Shown here one piece after another: positions 10,954-21,064 of a stretch of 62,462 nucleotides of DNA (positions are counted from its first letter, which is position 1; each line of letters begins with the position of its first letter). The notes beneath the pieces were generated by a model, which was not told the origin of the DNA, made no database searches, and was given only the letters and a program-made list of their open reading frames with translations. The DNA comes from Sphingomonas sp. (GTDB lineage Bacteria > Pseudomonadota > Alphaproteobacteria > Sphingomonadales > Sphingomonadaceae). The stretch spans positions 1 through 62,462 of the forward strand of contig NZ_JANXNX010000071.1 of assembly GCF_025353885.1 (NCBI RefSeq). The letters run 5' to 3'. Made by a program: the position numbers and the translations under genes.

Positions 10954-11886
10954 ATGATTTTCGATCGCCGCCGGATTCCCGCTGACGCCAGCATCACAAT
11001 GACACCGGGCAGGGACGGCTGGCCGCTTCGGACCTATTTTCAGCCCGCGCGGGGAACGGTGTGCGGATCGATCCTCTGGCTCGGCGGTCGGGGTGATATA
11101 TTCGAAAAATATCTTGAGAGCTTCGATGCGTGGACGCAAGCCGGTCGCTCGGTCACCAGCTTCGACTGGCGCGGGCAGGGGGGATCGGGGCGCCTTGGCA
11201 TCAATCCCCGCATCGGGCACGTCGACGACTTCGCGACCTGGATCGACGACCTCGCCGCGTTCTACGACGACTGGCGGCTGCGCACCCCGGGTCCGCATTT
11301 TGTCTTCGGCCATTCGATGGGCGGACACCTGCTCCTGCGCGCACTTTCCGAACGGTGTATCGATCCCGTTGCCGCTGTGTTGTCGGCACCGATGCTTGGT
11401 TTCGAAAGTGGTCCAATACCATTCGCCATGGCTGCCGCGATGGCGAGGCTGCTTGCCCGTGTCACGACAAGTCGGAACGCCGCCTGGAAAAGCAATGAGA
11501 AGCCCTCGCTACCCGGTGCATCGCGGCAGGACTATCTGACGCATGACCCGGATCGCTATGCTGATGAACTGTGGTGGAAACAGCAAAACCCGGAGCTTGT
11601 CCTGGGACCGCCAAGCTGGTCATGGCTTGCCGCCGCCTTCCGCTCGATTGCTGGATTGCGACAACCCGACGCTGTCGAGCACATTGCGGTGCCGATCCTC
11701 ATCCTGGGCACAGACGGCGACCAGCTCGTTAGCCCAAGCGCAATCAGGGCATTCGCCGCGCGGCTGACCGATGCGAAGCTCGTCATGCTGGGCAAGGATG
11801 CCGCGCATGAGATACTCCGCGAACGCGACGGCCCACGCAATTGCATGCTGGCCGCAATCGCCGAATTCCTGGACGGTCGCACGTGA
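10954..11886 (+). CDS. Alpha/beta hydrolase, lysophospholipase/monoacylglycerol lipase-like
   Basis: The protein has 310 residues in the Hydrolase_4 (serine aminopeptidase S33-like) group. The catalytic triad can be traced: nucleophile Ser in GHSMGG (about residue 122), Asp in ILGTDGDQLV (about 257), and His in KDAAHEIL (about 287). The early motif SFDWRGQGGSG is typical of monoglyceride lipases such as PldB/YjfP relatives. The exact substrate cannot be read from sequence. An in-frame stop lies 12 bases upstream, so the ATG at 10954 is the first possible one. No ribosome site is visible, and the transcript may be leaderless. Its stop overlaps the next gene by 4 bases (GTGA). Confidence 0.85.
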   Translation: MIFDRRRIPADASITMTPGRDGWPLRTYFQPARGTVCGSILWLGGRGDIFEKYLESFDAWTQAGRSVTSFDWRGQGGSGRLGINPRIGHVDDFATWIDDLAAFYDDWRLRTPGPHFVFGHSMGGHLLLRALSERCIDPVAAVLSAPMLGFESGPIPFAMAAAMARLLARVTTSRNAAWKSNEKPSLPGASRQDYLTHDPDRYADELWWKQQNPELVLGPPSWSWLAAAFRSIAGLRQPDAVEHIAVPILILGTDGDQLVSPSAIRAFAARLTDAKLVMLGKDAAHEILRERDGPRNCMLAAIAEFLDGRT

Positions 11887-12989
11887 AATATGATTTCGCC
11901 GTGATCGGAGCCGGAATCGCCGGTGCCAGCCTGGCTGCCGAACTCGCGCCGCACGGTTCGGTCGTCCTGCTGGAGGCGGAGGCGCACGCCGGATATCATT
12001 CGACCAGCCGGTCGGCGGCGCTGTGGCATGAAACGCTGGGCGGACCCCTGATCCAGCCGCTTACGACGGCATCGTTTCCAGCACTGAACGACGGTGGCTT
12101 TTTGAAGGCACGTGGTTCGCTCAGTGTTGCCGATGTCGAGCATCTTGATTTGCTCGATCAAATGGCTGGCGACTTTGCCGGCACCGTGGCGCTCCAGCCA
12201 ATGACTCGCGAGGAGATCCGCGTGCGGGTGCCGCGCGCCAGGCCGGTCCTTGCCGCCGGGCTGCTGGAACCAAGCTGTGCCGATATCGATGTCGCCGCGC
12301 TTCATGCCGCCGTGCTCGGCGGCTTTCACCGGGCGGGCGGCATTTTGGAAACCGACTTTCGGGTCGATGCCGTCACGACGTGGGCAAAGGGCTGGCGCAT
12401 CGCTGCCGGCGCACGATCGATCGAGGCGGAGATCGTCGTGAACGCCGCCGGAGCATGGGCCGACGTTATCGCCGGGCTCGCGGGAGCGCGGCCGCTCAGC
12501 CTGATGCCATGCCGCCGCACGATTGCCCAGGTCCGGGTCGATGGCAGCGATGTGCCCGCCGACCTGCCAATGGTAACCGACATTGCCGGCTCCTATTACT
12601 TCAAGGCGGAGGGCCCCGATCGCCTGTGGCTGTGTCCGCAGGACGAAACGCTCGTCGAACCGGGCGATGCGGCACCCGAAGAGATCGATGTCGCAATCGC
12701 CATCGATCGTTTCGAACGCGTAACAGAATGGAAGGTGTTGGCGGTTGAACGCAAATGGGCCGGGCTGCGCACCTTCGCACCCGACCGGCTGCCAATTTAC
12801 GGATTCGACCGGAGCGTTCCCGGACTTTTCTGGTGCGCGGGACAGGGCGGCGTGGGCATCCAGACATCTCCGGCGGCAGCGCGGCTATGCGCGAAGCTGC
12901 TCCTCGGGGTTCCCTCGGAGATCGACCCGACCCCATTTTCACCGAGACGGTCGGCAATTAGTATTGGCGTCGGTACTGAAACGGGTTAG
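11883..12989 (+). CDS. FAD-dependent oxidoreductase of the DAO family
   Basis: The protein has 368 residues. The N-terminal Rossmann motif DFAVIGAGIAGASLAAELA with a following acidic residue (LLEAEAHAGYHSTSRSAA) marks a DAO/glycine-oxidase-type flavoprotein. A C-terminal flavin-contact segment (FWCAGQGGVGIQTSPAAARL) is also typical. Relatives oxidise amino acids or 2-hydroxy acids, and the substrate here is unknown. The GTG at 11883 was chosen because it overlaps the hydrolase stop (GTGA) and puts the Rossmann fold at residue 5. This implies translational coupling with the upstream lipase-like gene. Confidence 0.85.
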   Translation: MKYDFAVIGAGIAGASLAAELAPHGSVVLLEAEAHAGYHSTSRSAALWHETLGGPLIQPLTTASFPALNDGGFLKARGSLSVADVEHLDLLDQMAGDFAGTVALQPMTREEIRVRVPRARPVLAAGLLEPSCADIDVAALHAAVLGGFHRAGGILETDFRVDAVTTWAKGWRIAAGARSIEAEIVVNAAGAWADVIAGLAGARPLSLMPCRRTIAQVRVDGSDVPADLPMVTDIAGSYYFKAEGPDRLWLCPQDETLVEPGDAAPEEIDVAIAIDRFERVTEWKVLAVERKWAGLRTFAPDRLPIYGFDRSVPGLFWCAGQGGVGIQTSPAAARLCAKLLLGVPSEIDPTPFSPRRSAISIGVGTETG

Positions 12990-13032
12990 CCTTTGCCCCG
13001 ACGTTCTGAACAACTCTGAGACGGAGACAAAC

Positions 13033-13203
13033 ATGGCACACAAGTTCGTGATCGAGCAGAACAAGGCTGGTGAGTATGTCGCCAAGTTCAAGTATAATGC
13101 GGAAACGATTTTCTGGACCGAAGGCTATGCATCGAAAGCCGGTGCCAAGAATGCCATTGAATCGATGAAGAAAAACGGTCCGGTCGCTGAAACCGAGGAC
13201 TGA
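13033..13203 (+). CDS. DUF1508 (YegP-like) protein, single domain
   Basis: The protein has 56 residues with the YegP/DUF1508 pattern: a beta strand (HKFVIEQNKAGEYVAKFKYN), then SKAGAKNAIESMKKN. E. coli YegP has two such repeats, while this one has a single repeat. The function of the family is not established. A GGAG lies 7 bases before the ATG. It is convergent with rnhA, with only 3 bases between the stops, and no terminator separates them. Confidence 0.85.
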   Translation: MAHKFVIEQNKAGEYVAKFKYNAETIFWTEGYASKAGAKNAIESMKKNGPVAETED

Positions 13204-13206
13204 TCC

Positions 13207-13680
13207 CTAGCTTCGCGATGCGTCGATAGCGGCGTCGCTCGCCAATTTATCGGCGCGCTCATTGTCAGCGTGACCCGCATGGCCTTTGACCCAGATCCAT
13301 TCGATCCGGTGGGGCTTTGTAGCGGCCAGCAACGACTGCCAGAGTTCGGCATTCTTGACCGGCTTGCGGTCAGCGGTTCGCCAGCCGTTTTTCTGCCAGC
13401 CGTGAATCCATTTGGTCAGGCCGTCCATGACATAGCGGCTGTCGGTCGAAAGCCTGACCCGACACGGCTGCGTTAAGGCGTTGAGTGCCTCGATCGCCGC
13501 TGTCATTTCCATGCGGTTGTTCGTGGTCAGCCTCTCTCCGCCAGCAAGTTCGCGCTCGCGCTGGCCCGACCGAATGATTGCGCCCCAGCCACCAGGGCCC
13601 GGATTGCCCTTGCAAGCGCCATCGGTGGCAATCTCGACGTTCGGCATTTCGGCAGCGGTCGGAACAATCTTATCAGTCAT
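13207..13680 (-). CDS. rnhA: Ribonuclease HI
   Basis: The protein has 157 residues. RNase HI cleaves the RNA strand of RNA-DNA hybrids during replication and R-loop removal. All four catalytic acids are present: D20 ([14 protein letters not shown]), E58 (NNRMEMTAA), D80 (STDSRYV) and D144 (ERADKLA), with the flexible histidine at 134 in VKGHAGH. The start at 13680 overlaps the thrB stop by 8 bases. A second possible ATG at residue 12 ([10 protein letters not shown]) would still give a complete fold. It is the last gene of ispH-thrB-rnhA, an order seen in related alphaproteobacteria. Confidence 0.96.
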   Translation of the reverse strand: MTDKIVPTAAEMPNVEIATDGACKGNPGPGGWGAIIRSGQRERELAGGERLTTNNRMEMTAAIEALNALTQPCRVRLSTDSRYVMDGLTKWIHGWQKNGWRTADRKPVKNAELWQSLLAATKPHRIEWIWVKGHAGHADNERADKLASDAAIDASRS

Positions 13681-14626
13681 GACCGGCGTAATGGTCGAGA
13701 CGTCGCAGGAAAGCGAGCGGGTCCTTGCGCGTTACCAGCGCATCTGCGGGCGTATTCAGCCAGTCCCATGCCCGCGTCAGCATGAACCGTAGGCAGGCAC
13801 CCCGCGCCAACGCCGGGAAGGCGGCGCGTTCGGCGTCCGACAGTCCAAAAACTGCCTCGTATCCGTCGATGATCGCATCGCCGATCTCGGCTTGGTAGTC
13901 AGTCCCGTCGTCGCCAAAACTCCAAGCGGCGTGGGTAACGGCAACGTCCCAGGCGCGCACTTCGGTGCAGGCGAAATAGAAATCGATAAGCCCGCCGACC
14001 TCGTTCCCGCGCATCAGTACGTTGTCGGGGAACAAGTCGGCATGAACGACCGCGCTGGGCAGGTGCGTCGGCCAGGCACTATCGAGCCAGTCGAGTTCGG
14101 CCTGCACCCGCGCGCCGAGGGCGGGCGCGATGCGATTCAGATCGTCACCACATCTGGCGGCCAGTTCATGCCATCCGACAGGCCCCATCGTATTGGGCCG
14201 CTGCGGCGTAAAATCGGCCAGGGCCGCGTGCATCTGTCCCAATGCCGCACCGGTCGCGCGCGCCTGGACCGGTGTTGGATGGCTGACGGAGACCCCTGTA
14301 AGGAATTCAATCAGGCAGCCGGGGCGTCCGGCAACCCGTTGCAGTTGCGCGCCTTCGCGGTCGCGGATGGCGCGCGGTACGGGCAACCCCTTGTCCGCCA
14401 GATGATCGAGGAGCGCGAAGAAAAATGGCAGGTCCGCGGCATCCACCCGCTTTTCATACAAGGTCAGGATGAACCGCGCGCCATCGTTGCCGCCGCTTGT
14501 GTCGATCAGGAAATTGCTGTTCTCGACACCCTCGGCAATGCCCTTGGCAGACCCCAGCGTGCCGACATCGTAACGCAGCAGCAACGCTGTCATTTCCTCG
14601 GCGGAGACATGCGTGTAAACCGCCAT
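13673..14626 (-). CDS. thrB: Homoserine kinase (APH-fold, ThrB type II)
   Basis: The protein has 317 residues. It phosphorylates homoserine in threonine synthesis. It belongs to the aminoglycoside-phosphotransferase-like form of ThrB found in proteobacteria, not the GHMP form. Visible motifs are [15 protein letters not shown] (nucleotide loop), the Brenner motif [13 protein letters not shown] with catalytic Asp and Asn, and [18 protein letters not shown] (metal-binding Asp). It starts immediately after the ispH stop with no intergenic base and overlaps rnhA by 8 bases. Confidence 0.95.
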   Translation of the reverse strand: MAVYTHVSAEEMTALLLRYDVGTLGSAKGIAEGVENSNFLIDTSGGNDGARFILTLYEKRVDAADLPFFFALLDHLADKGLPVPRAIRDREGAQLQRVAGRPGCLIEFLTGVSVSHPTPVQARATGAALGQMHAALADFTPQRPNTMGPVGWHELAARCGDDLNRIAPALGARVQAELDWLDSAWPTHLPSAVVHADLFPDNVLMRGNEVGGLIDFYFACTEVRAWDVAVTHAAWSFGDDGTDYQAEIGDAIIDGYEAVFGLSDAERAAFPALARGACLRFMLTRAWDWLNTPADALVTRKDPLAFLRRLDHYAGHD

Positions 14627-15568
14627 TCAGGCGGCGAGACCGCGCGGCAGTTTGAACTCGATCGTCTCGACGGCGGCTTCGACAACCGATTCGGTGATCG
14701 CAAAGCGCTCGGACAGCTTGGCAACAACCTCCCGAACAAGGATTTCCGGGGCAGACGCGCCCGCCGTGAGCCCCAGCGATCGGGGCGTGCCAAGCCAGGC
14801 AAAGTCGATATCGGCCGCCCGCTCGATCAGGCGCGCCGGCACGCCGTTCCGTTCGGCGACCTCCACCAGGCGCAGCGAATTTGACGAATTCGGCGCGCCG
14901 ATCACCAGCATGATGTCACACTGGCCCGACATGCGCTTGACGGCCTCCTGCCGGTTCGAAGTTGCGTAACAAATGTCTTCGCCGCGCGGGGCGTGGACTT
15001 GGGGGAAGCGCGCCTTCAGGGCAGCGACGATCTGGGCCGTGTCATCGACCGAAAGTGTCGTTTGGGTCAGGAATGCCAGTTGCGTCGCATCGGTGACGGC
15101 AAGCGCGGCGACGTCGTCGAGCGTTTCGACGAGCGTCATCTGTCCATCGGGAACCTGACCGAAAGTGCCGATCACTTCGGGATGGCCCCGGTGTCCGATG
15201 AACAGGATATGCTTGCCCGATGCGACCAGGCGTTCTGCTTGCCGGTGAACCTTCGATACCAGCGGGCAGGTGGCGTCGAAATACTCCAGCCCCCGTGCGT
15301 CGGCATCGGCAGGAACCGATTTCGGGACACCATGCGCTGAAAAAACGACAGGTGCACCGTCAGGAACCTCGTCCAGTTCCTCGACAAAGATCGCACCCTT
15401 GGCCTTCAGGCTCTCAACGACGTAGCGATTATGGACGATTTCGTGACGGACATAGATCGGGCTCCCGTATTTTTCGATGGCCAATTCCACGATCCTGATG
15501 GCCCGATCGACCCCGGCGCAGAAACCGCGGGGCGCAGCGATGATGAGTTCGAGGGCAGGAAGCGTCAT
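14627..15568 (-). CDS. ispH: 4-hydroxy-3-methylbut-2-enyl diphosphate reductase
   Basis: The protein has 313 residues. This is the last enzyme of the MEP isoprenoid pathway, reducing HMBPP to IPP and DMAPP with a 4Fe-4S cluster. The three cluster cysteines are C17 (PRGFCAGV), C101 ([13 protein letters not shown]) and C200 ([11 protein letters not shown]). The frame is open for a further 375 bases upstream, but homology begins at [19 protein letters not shown], so the ATG at 15568 was chosen. It heads the ispH-thrB-rnhA operon and diverges from a lipoprotein gene about 105 bases away. Confidence 0.96.
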   Translation of the reverse strand: MTLPALELIIAAPRGFCAGVDRAIRIVELAIEKYGSPIYVRHEIVHNRYVVESLKAKGAIFVEELDEVPDGAPVVFSAHGVPKSVPADADARGLEYFDATCPLVSKVHRQAERLVASGKHILFIGHRGHPEVIGTFGQVPDGQMTLVETLDDVAALAVTDATQLAFLTQTTLSVDDTAQIVAALKARFPQVHAPRGEDICYATSNRQEAVKRMSGQCDIMLVIGAPNSSNSLRLVEVAERNGVPARLIERAADIDFAWLGTPRSLGLTAGASAPEILVREVVAKLSERFAITESVVEAAVETIEFKLPRGLAA

Positions 15569-15674
15569 GATGCCGCCGCCATACGCGATTGCTTGCGCAC
15601 GCGAAACCCGGTTCCTATGAGGGGGGTATCGATATCCGAAGTTCCACGACCCCGGTCCAAAGGTGTGCGTTTCC

Positions 15675-16319
15675 TTGACGAAAAATCTGGCTTCCGTTGG
15701 CATTATCACCGCTCTCGCCCTCCTTGGCGCATGCGCCAAGACTGGTGAAATCGATTCTTCCGGCGGGATTACGGCCGCGCGGTCGGCTTGCCCAGCCGTT
15801 GCAATCCCCGCCAGCACGGGTGATGTCACACTGTTCAATCCGGTTAACAGCCGCGACGCCCGCGCGATCGACGTTGTCGCCAGCATCACCAATTTGCGCG
15901 ACACCTGCGCCGATGTCGGCAGCGACGTATCCGCCGCCGCCACGTTCGAAGTGCAGGCGCGCCGGACAAGTTCGGTTGGTGCCCGCGATGTTGTGCTGCC
16001 CTATTTCGTCACCATCGTGCGCGGCGGTGATACCGTCGTGGCCAAGCGTTTAAGCCGCGTCGCGCTGCACTTCAACGAAGGACAACTCCGCACCACAGCC
16101 TCGGCAACGGGCGGTGCGCTGATCGATCGCGCGTCGGCGACACTGCCCCAGGATGTTCAGGACAAGCTGCAGCGCAAGCGCAAGGCCGCCGACGCCGATG
16201 CCTCAATCGACCCGCTGTCGCAGCCGGATGTGCGTGCGGCCGTGGCGCGGGTGAGCTTTGAAGCGCTGATCGGGTTTCAGCTGACCCCCGAACAGCTCCA
16301 GTACAACGTCACGCGCTAA
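15675..16319 (+). CDS. Putative lipoprotein, unknown function
   Basis: The protein has 214 residues from TTG at 15675. The N-terminus [17 protein letters not shown] ends in a lipobox (LGAC), so export and lipid anchoring are likely. The rest is soluble and beta-rich ([31 protein letters not shown]) and then helical. I recognise no named family. The TTG was preferred because AAAGGTG lies 9 bases upstream. A GTG at 15663 in the same frame is possible. Hairpins and the glycine riboswitch follow directly, so it could be cotranscribed only up to that point. Confidence 0.72.
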   Translation: MTKNLASVGIITALALLGACAKTGEIDSSGGITAARSACPAVAIPASTGDVTLFNPVNSRDARAIDVVASITNLRDTCADVGSDVSAAATFEVQARRTSSVGARDVVLPYFVTIVRGGDTVVAKRLSRVALHFNEGQLRTTASATGGALIDRASATLPQDVQDKLQRKRKAADADASIDPLSQPDVRAAVARVSFEALIGFQLTPEQLQYNVTR

Positions 16320-16341
16320 AGGCGGTTGACGCGAATCGAAC

Positions 16342-16360
16342 GGGCAAGCATTGCTTGCCC
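16342..16360 (+). terminator. Perfect 8-bp hairpin after the lipoprotein gene
   Basis: GGGCAAGC and GCTTGCCC flank the loop ATT, 23 bases past the stop. No T-run follows, so it is not a classical intrinsic terminator. It could stabilise the 3' end of the lipoprotein mRNA or be part of the glycine-riboswitch leader. Confidence 0.45.
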
Positions 16361-16366
16361 TGTCGT

Positions 16367-16384
16367 CCAAAGGGAAACCTTTGG
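16367..16384 (+). other. Hairpin with GAAA tetraloop just before the glycine riboswitch
   Basis: CCAAAGG and CCTTTGG pair perfectly around a GAAA (GNRA) loop. It ends about 10 bases before the first aptamer. GNRA loops often dock in tertiary contacts, but no role is established here. Confidence 0.5.
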
Positions 16385-16389
16385 GTGGC

Positions 16390-16577
16390 CGTGCGGGAGA
16401 GTGGCCGACCGTTGACCCGGTGCAGTCACGCCGAAGGAGCAACCACCCCGGAATCTCTCAGGCACCCGGACCGCGCGGACCAAGACAACTCTGGAAAGCG
16501 TTCCTGTAACAAGCAGGGACCACCGAAGGTGTAAGCTGGTTCGCCAGCGAAAGCTCTCAGGTTTCCGTGACAGAGGG
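16390..16577 (+). promoter_or_regulatory. Tandem glycine riboswitch upstream of gcvT
   Basis: Two aptamers of the glycine riboswitch class lie in tandem. The first contains GGGAGAG, then CGCCGAAGGAGCAA, then AATCTCTCAGGCACC, and closes near GACAACTCTGG. The second contains CACCGAAGGTGTAAGC, then GAAAGCTCTCAGG, and closes at GACAGAGGGGG. These core boxes match the known consensus, and the gcv operon for glycine catabolism follows directly, the usual target of an ON switch. The end of the second aptamer is about 63 bases before the chosen gcvT start and 6 bases before an alternative ATG at 16583. A TTGACG at 16326 could be the -35 box, but no clear -10 is seen. Confidence 0.93.
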
Positions 16578-16639
16578 GGTCGATGAAGTGGCTGGAAGGC
16601 CGCGCATTGGCCGTCCATCCGTCCCGTGGAGACCAGCCG

Positions 16640-17749
16640 TTGAGCGAAGATTACGAAATCCCGATCGAACCGCTCCCGCTCGACGCCTGGCATCGGGCAA
16701 GGGGTGCGCGCATGGTCGAGTTCGCGGGCTACCACATGCCGATCCAGTATGAAGGCATCATCGCCGAACATCTGTGGACGCGTGAGAATGCCGGGCTGTT
16801 TGATGTCAGCCACATGGGGCAATTGCTAATTTCCGGAGACGGTGCGGCAGCGGCACTGGAGGCCATCCTGCCGAGCGACATCATCGGGCTTGCGACTAAC
16901 AAGATGCGCTATTCGCTGCTGTTGGATCAGGACGGCGGGATCCTCGACGACTTGATGGTCAGTACACGCGAAGAGGGTATCTACTTGGTGGTCAACGGCG
17001 CGGTAAAGCACGAGGACATCGGCCACCTCCGCGAATTCCTGCCCGACGAAATCACCATGAACCACATGGAAGACCATGCCCTGCTGGCGTTGCAGGGGCC
17101 CACAGCCGTTGATGCCCTGTCGCGGGTTGTTCCGGGCGTTGAAAACCTGTTCTTCATGGACTGCGGCGTCTTTGGTGATTTGTGGATCAGCCGTTCGGGC
17201 TACACCGGCGAGGACGGTTTCGAAATATCGGTTCCTGCCGACCGAGTCGAAGCGCTCGCCACCGAACTTTGCGACCAGCCCGAGGTGAAGCCGATTGGTT
17301 TAGGTGCGCGCGACTCGCTTCGGCTGGAGGCGGGCCTGCCGCTCTATGGCCACGATCTCGATCCCGCCACCGATCCCGTCAGTGCGGGCCTGACGTTCGC
17401 TATCCAGAAGCGCCGCCGTGAACAGGGCGGTTTTCCGGGTGCTGAAACTATCCGCCGGCACCTGTCCGAAGGTGCGCCGACCAAGCGGGTCGGCCTGGAC
17501 GTCGCCGGTCGCCAATCCGCCCGCGAAGGGGCCGATATCTACGCCGGGGACACGCTCGTCGGAAAGGTCACCTCAGGCGGATTTTCGCCCAGCCTGCAAT
17601 ACCCGATTGCAATGGGTTATGTCAGCGCGGCCCTCTCAGAACCCGGCACGCAGCTCGAAATCGACGTCCGCGGCAAGCGCCTGTCGGCCACCGTCGCACC
17701 GATGCCGTTTGTACCCCACCGCTACCACCGCAAGGAAGTCCGCAAATGA
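16640..17749 (+). CDS. gcvT: Glycine cleavage system T protein (aminomethyltransferase)
   Basis: The protein has 369 residues. It takes the aminomethyl group from the lipoyl arm of GcvH, releases ammonia and forms 5,10-methylene-tetrahydrofolate. Visible motifs are the N-terminal [26 protein letters not shown], the folate region [10 protein letters not shown] and [20 protein letters not shown]. The TTG at 16640 was chosen because GGAG lies 8 bases upstream and the protein then starts about 20 residues before the conserved region, as in relatives. An ATG at 16583, preceded by GAGGGGG at the very end of the riboswitch, would add 19 residues and is the main alternative. The stop overlaps gcvH by 4 bases. 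Confidence 0.95.
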   Translation: MSEDYEIPIEPLPLDAWHRARGARMVEFAGYHMPIQYEGIIAEHLWTRENAGLFDVSHMGQLLISGDGAAAALEAILPSDIIGLATNKMRYSLLLDQDGGILDDLMVSTREEGIYLVVNGAVKHEDIGHLREFLPDEITMNHMEDHALLALQGPTAVDALSRVVPGVENLFFMDCGVFGDLWISRSGYTGEDGFEISVPADRVEALATELCDQPEVKPIGLGARDSLRLEAGLPLYGHDLDPATDPVSAGLTFAIQKRRREQGGFPGAETIRRHLSEGAPTKRVGLDVAGRQSAREGADIYAGDTLVGKVTSGGFSPSLQYPIAMGYVSAALSEPGTQLEIDVRGKRLSATVAPMPFVPHRYHRKEVRK

Positions 17750-18123
17750 ACCGATATTTCACGACCGACCATGAATGGATCGACGTCGCCGCCGATGGCG
17801 AAACTGCGACGGTCGGCATCACCGACTATGCCCAGGGACAGCTTGGCGACATTGTGTTCGTCGAGGTTCCGGCTTCTGGAACGCGCATCGACAAGGGCGG
17901 CGAGGCTGCGGTTGTTGAATCGGTGAAGGCGGCATCGGATGTTTATGCACCTGTCTCGGGCACCATCAGCGAAGGCAATCCCGCGCTTGAGGGCGATCCG
18001 TCATTGGTCAACAGCGCTGCGGAGACAGACGGTTGGTTCTTCACCATCGTTCTGAACGACACGAGCGAACTGGACGGTTTGATGGACGAAGCCGCTTACA
18101 AAGCCTTTGTCGCGGGACTTTAA
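17746..18123 (+). CDS. gcvH: Glycine cleavage system H protein
   Basis: The protein has 125 residues, standard length. This lipoyl carrier shuttles the aminomethyl group between the P, T and L proteins. The lipoylation lysine is K61 in [19 protein letters not shown]. The N-terminal strand [10 protein letters not shown] and the motif [17 protein letters not shown] are typical. It overlaps the gcvT stop as ATGA, which implies translational coupling, and gcvPA starts 3 bases after its stop. Confidence 0.98.
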   Translation: MNRYFTTDHEWIDVAADGETATVGITDYAQGQLGDIVFVEVPASGTRIDKGGEAAVVESVKAASDVYAPVSGTISEGNPALEGDPSLVNSAAETDGWFFTIVLNDTSELDGLMDEAAYKAFVAGL

Positions 18124-18126
18124 TTC

Positions 18127-19485
18127 ATGCGCTACCTGCCCCTAACCGTCTCCGACCGGAGCGCGATGCTCGCCACCATCGGCGCATCGACTATCGACGA
18201 CCTGTTCATCGATGTCCCCGAGTCCGCGCGCCTTGCCGGACCGATGGCGGGTCTGCCTCTTCACGCGCCCGAACTCGCGGTTGATCGCCACCTGTCCGCA
18301 TTGGCGCGCAAGAACCGTGCAGCAGGCGACGGCCCGTTCTTCCTCGGCTGCGGCGCGTACAAGCACCACGTTCCCGCGAGCGTCGATCATCTGATCCAGC
18401 GCGGCGAGTTCCTGACCGCTTACACTCCGTACCAGCCCGAAATCGCGCAAGGCACGTTGCAGGTCTTGTTCGAATTCCAGACACAGGTCGCCCGTCTGTT
18501 CGGCACCGACGTCGCTAACGCATCGATGTACGACGGCTCGACTGCTTGCTGGGAAGCCATTGTTATGGCGCGCCGTATCACGAAACGCGGCAAGGCGATC
18601 CTGTCCTCCGGCCTCCACCCCCATTATGTGAGCGTTGCGCAGACGATGGCGCGTTTCACCGGCGATGTGCTCGACACCGCGGTTCCTGCGCTGGTCGCCG
18701 AAACCGACACTGCCCGCCTGATCGACCTGATCGACGCCGAAACATCATGCGTCGTCGTCCAATACCCTGACATTCTCGGCCGGATCGACGATCTTTCAGC
18801 TCTGGTAGAAAAAGCGCACGTTAACGGCGCGTTGCTGATCGCCGTTGTGACCGAACCCGTCGCGTTGGGCGCGATCACTTCACCTGGAGAGATGGGCGCT
18901 GACATCGTCGTCGGTGAAGGCCAGTCGCTTGGCGTCGGCCTGCAATTCGGTGGCCCCTATGTCGGTCTGTTCGGCTGCAAGGACAAATACGTCCGCCAGA
19001 TGCCCGGTCGCCTGTGTGGAGAGACCGTCGATGCTGAGGGCAAACGCGGCTTCGTCCTGACCCTGTCGACGCGCGAACAGCATATCCGCCGTGAGAAGGC
19101 GACGTCAAATATCTGTACGAACTCAGGGCTTTGCGCGCTGGCGTTCTCGATCCACATGACCCTGCTCGGTGAACGCGGCTTGCGTGAATTGGCGGCTCTG
19201 AACCATGAACTTGCCTGCATCGCCGCCGACCGGCTGGCGCAAATCCCCGGCGTTCGCGTGGTCAATGACAGCTTCTTCAACGAATTCACCATCGCATTGC
19301 CACAGGAAGCCCGCCCCATCGTCCGCGCGCTGGCCGATGCCGGAGTCCTGGCCGGTGTCTCACTCGGTCGCCTTTATCCGGGGGTCGAAAGCCTGAAGAA
19401 CGGGCTTGTCGTCGCTGTCACCGAAACAACCACGGTCGAGGATATTGAAGCCCTTGCCACCGCCCTGACAGGAGCGCTCGCATGA
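18127..19485 (+). CDS. gcvPA: Glycine dehydrogenase (decarboxylating) subunit 1
   Basis: The protein has 452 residues and is the N-terminal half of the P protein in its split form. Together with GcvPB it decarboxylates glycine and loads the lipoyl arm of GcvH. Typical segments are [55 protein letters not shown] and the C-terminal [17 protein letters not shown]. The PLP lysine is not in this subunit. It overlaps gcvPB by 4 bases (ATGA). Confidence 0.97.
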   Translation: MRYLPLTVSDRSAMLATIGASTIDDLFIDVPESARLAGPMAGLPLHAPELAVDRHLSALARKNRAAGDGPFFLGCGAYKHHVPASVDHLIQRGEFLTAYTPYQPEIAQGTLQVLFEFQTQVARLFGTDVANASMYDGSTACWEAIVMARRITKRGKAILSSGLHPHYVSVAQTMARFTGDVLDTAVPALVAETDTARLIDLIDAETSCVVVQYPDILGRIDDLSALVEKAHVNGALLIAVVTEPVALGAITSPGEMGADIVVGEGQSLGVGLQFGGPYVGLFGCKDKYVRQMPGRLCGETVDAEGKRGFVLTLSTREQHIRREKATSNICTNSGLCALAFSIHMTLLGERGLRELAALNHELACIAADRLAQIPGVRVVNDSFFNEFTIALPQEARPIVRALADAGVLAGVSLGRLYPGVESLKNGLVVAVTETTTVEDIEALATALTGALA

Positions 19486-21041
19486 ATATCAACCAGAGCG
19501 GCTGGCGTCCCGAGACGCCGATGTCGGACACAAGCGAAGCCACCCAAACCTTCACCGGCAACCGCGCGTTAATGCTCGACGAAGCCTTGATCTTCGAGAT
19601 CGGCGATCAACACACGACCGGCGTGGATTTTTCAGAGCGAGCAGGAGAATATCGATCCCGCCTCGGCACCCTCGCACGCAAAACTCCCATCAACCTCCCC
19701 GGCCTGTCCGAACCGGAAACCATCCGTCATTACACCCGCCTGTCGCGCCAGAATTACGGCATCGACCTCGGTTTTTTCCCGCTCGGTAGCTGCACGATGA
19801 AGCACAACCCGCGCCTGAACGAAAAAATGGCGCGGCTCCCGGGTTTTGCCGACATCCACCCGTTGCAGCCGGTCGATACCGTGCAGGGCGCGCTCGAACT
19901 AATCGACCAGCTTGCCCATTGGCTGAAGACGCTGACCGGCATGCCTGCCGTCGCCATGTCGCCAAAGGCGGGCGCGCACGGTGAACTTTGCGGCATTCTC
20001 GCGATCCGTGCCGCCCTCGAAGCCCGCGGCGACGCGCGGTCAGTCGTCCTGGTGCCCACCAGCGCGCACGGCACCAACCCCGCGACCGCCGCCTTTGCCG
20101 GTTACGCGGTCGAGGATATCCCGGCGAACCCCGATGGCCGCGTCGATGCGGCAGCCCTGAAAGCGCGCCTCGGCTCCGACGTCGCCTGTGTGATGATCAC
20201 TAACCCGAATACCTGCGGGCTGTTCGAACGCGAATTGAAGGACATTGCCGACGCCGTCCACGCGGCGGGCGCGTTCGTTTATTGCGACGGCGCGAACTTC
20301 AACGCCATCGTCGGTCGCGTGCGGCCCGGCGACCTCGGCGTCGATGCCATGCACATCAACCTGCACAAGACATTCTCAACGCCCCACGGCGGCGGTGGTC
20401 CGGGTTCGGGTCCGGTGGTCTTCTCCGCCGCGCTCGCCCCCTACGCGCCGCTGCCGTTCGTCGATAAGGAGGGCGACCAGTTCGTTCTGGTCGAAGAGGA
20501 AACCGCTGGCGACCACCACGCCGGATCGTTCGGTCGCATGGTCGCCTTCCACGGCCAGATGGGCATGTTTACCCGCGCACTGACCTATATCCTCAGCCAC
20601 GGCGCGGACGGGTTGCGCCAGGTCGCGGAGGACGCGGTGCTGAACGCGAACTATATTCTCCGCAGCCTGGAGGGGACGCTCGACGCGCCGTTCGCACATA
20701 CCGGACCGTGTATGCACGAGGCAATCTTCTCGGACAGCGGTATGGCCGATGGCTTCAACACCATCGACATTGCCAAGGGCCTGATCGACGAAGGCTTCCA
20801 TCCGATGACGGTCTATTTCCCGCTCGTCGTCCACGGGGCGATGCTGATCGAACCGACCGAAACCGAATCCAAAGCCGCGCTCGACCAGTTCATCGGCGCG
20901 CTGCGTTCGGTCGCCGAACGGGCGAGGGCAGGGGACCCGACGTTGAAGACGGCTCCGCACTTCGCGCCACGGCGGCGACTGGACGAGACGCTGGCGGCAA
21001 GGAAGCCGGTGCTGGTTTGGAAGGAGGCAACGGTAAGTTAG
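19482..21041 (+). CDS. gcvPB: Glycine dehydrogenase (decarboxylating) subunit 2
   Basis: The protein has 519 residues and is the C-terminal, PLP-binding half of the split P protein. The Schiff-base lysine is about K296 in [16 protein letters not shown], and [19 protein letters not shown]-type and [17 protein letters not shown] segments are conserved. The first ATG overlaps the gcvPA stop. Another ATG 16 residues later is possible, because the first residues are not conserved. This ends the gcvTHPAPB operon; the L protein (lpd) is not in the window. Confidence 0.97.
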   Translation: MNINQSGWRPETPMSDTSEATQTFTGNRALMLDEALIFEIGDQHTTGVDFSERAGEYRSRLGTLARKTPINLPGLSEPETIRHYTRLSRQNYGIDLGFFPLGSCTMKHNPRLNEKMARLPGFADIHPLQPVDTVQGALELIDQLAHWLKTLTGMPAVAMSPKAGAHGELCGILAIRAALEARGDARSVVLVPTSAHGTNPATAAFAGYAVEDIPANPDGRVDAAALKARLGSDVACVMITNPNTCGLFERELKDIADAVHAAGAFVYCDGANFNAIVGRVRPGDLGVDAMHINLHKTFSTPHGGGGPGSGPVVFSAALAPYAPLPFVDKEGDQFVLVEEETAGDHHAGSFGRMVAFHGQMGMFTRALTYILSHGADGLRQVAEDAVLNANYILRSLEGTLDAPFAHTGPCMHEAIFSDSGMADGFNTIDIAKGLIDEGFHPMTVYFPLVVHGAMLIEPTETESKAALDQFIGALRSVAERARAGDPTLKTAPHFAPRRRLDETLAARKPVLVWKEATVS

Positions 21042-21064
21042 GAATGCACTGTTAATCTGACATC

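Noticed and set aside
16326-16354. Sigma-70-like promoter for the gcv leader
   Set aside because: TTGACG is a fair -35 box, but no convincing -10 box follows at 16-18 bases, so it was not listed as a feature.
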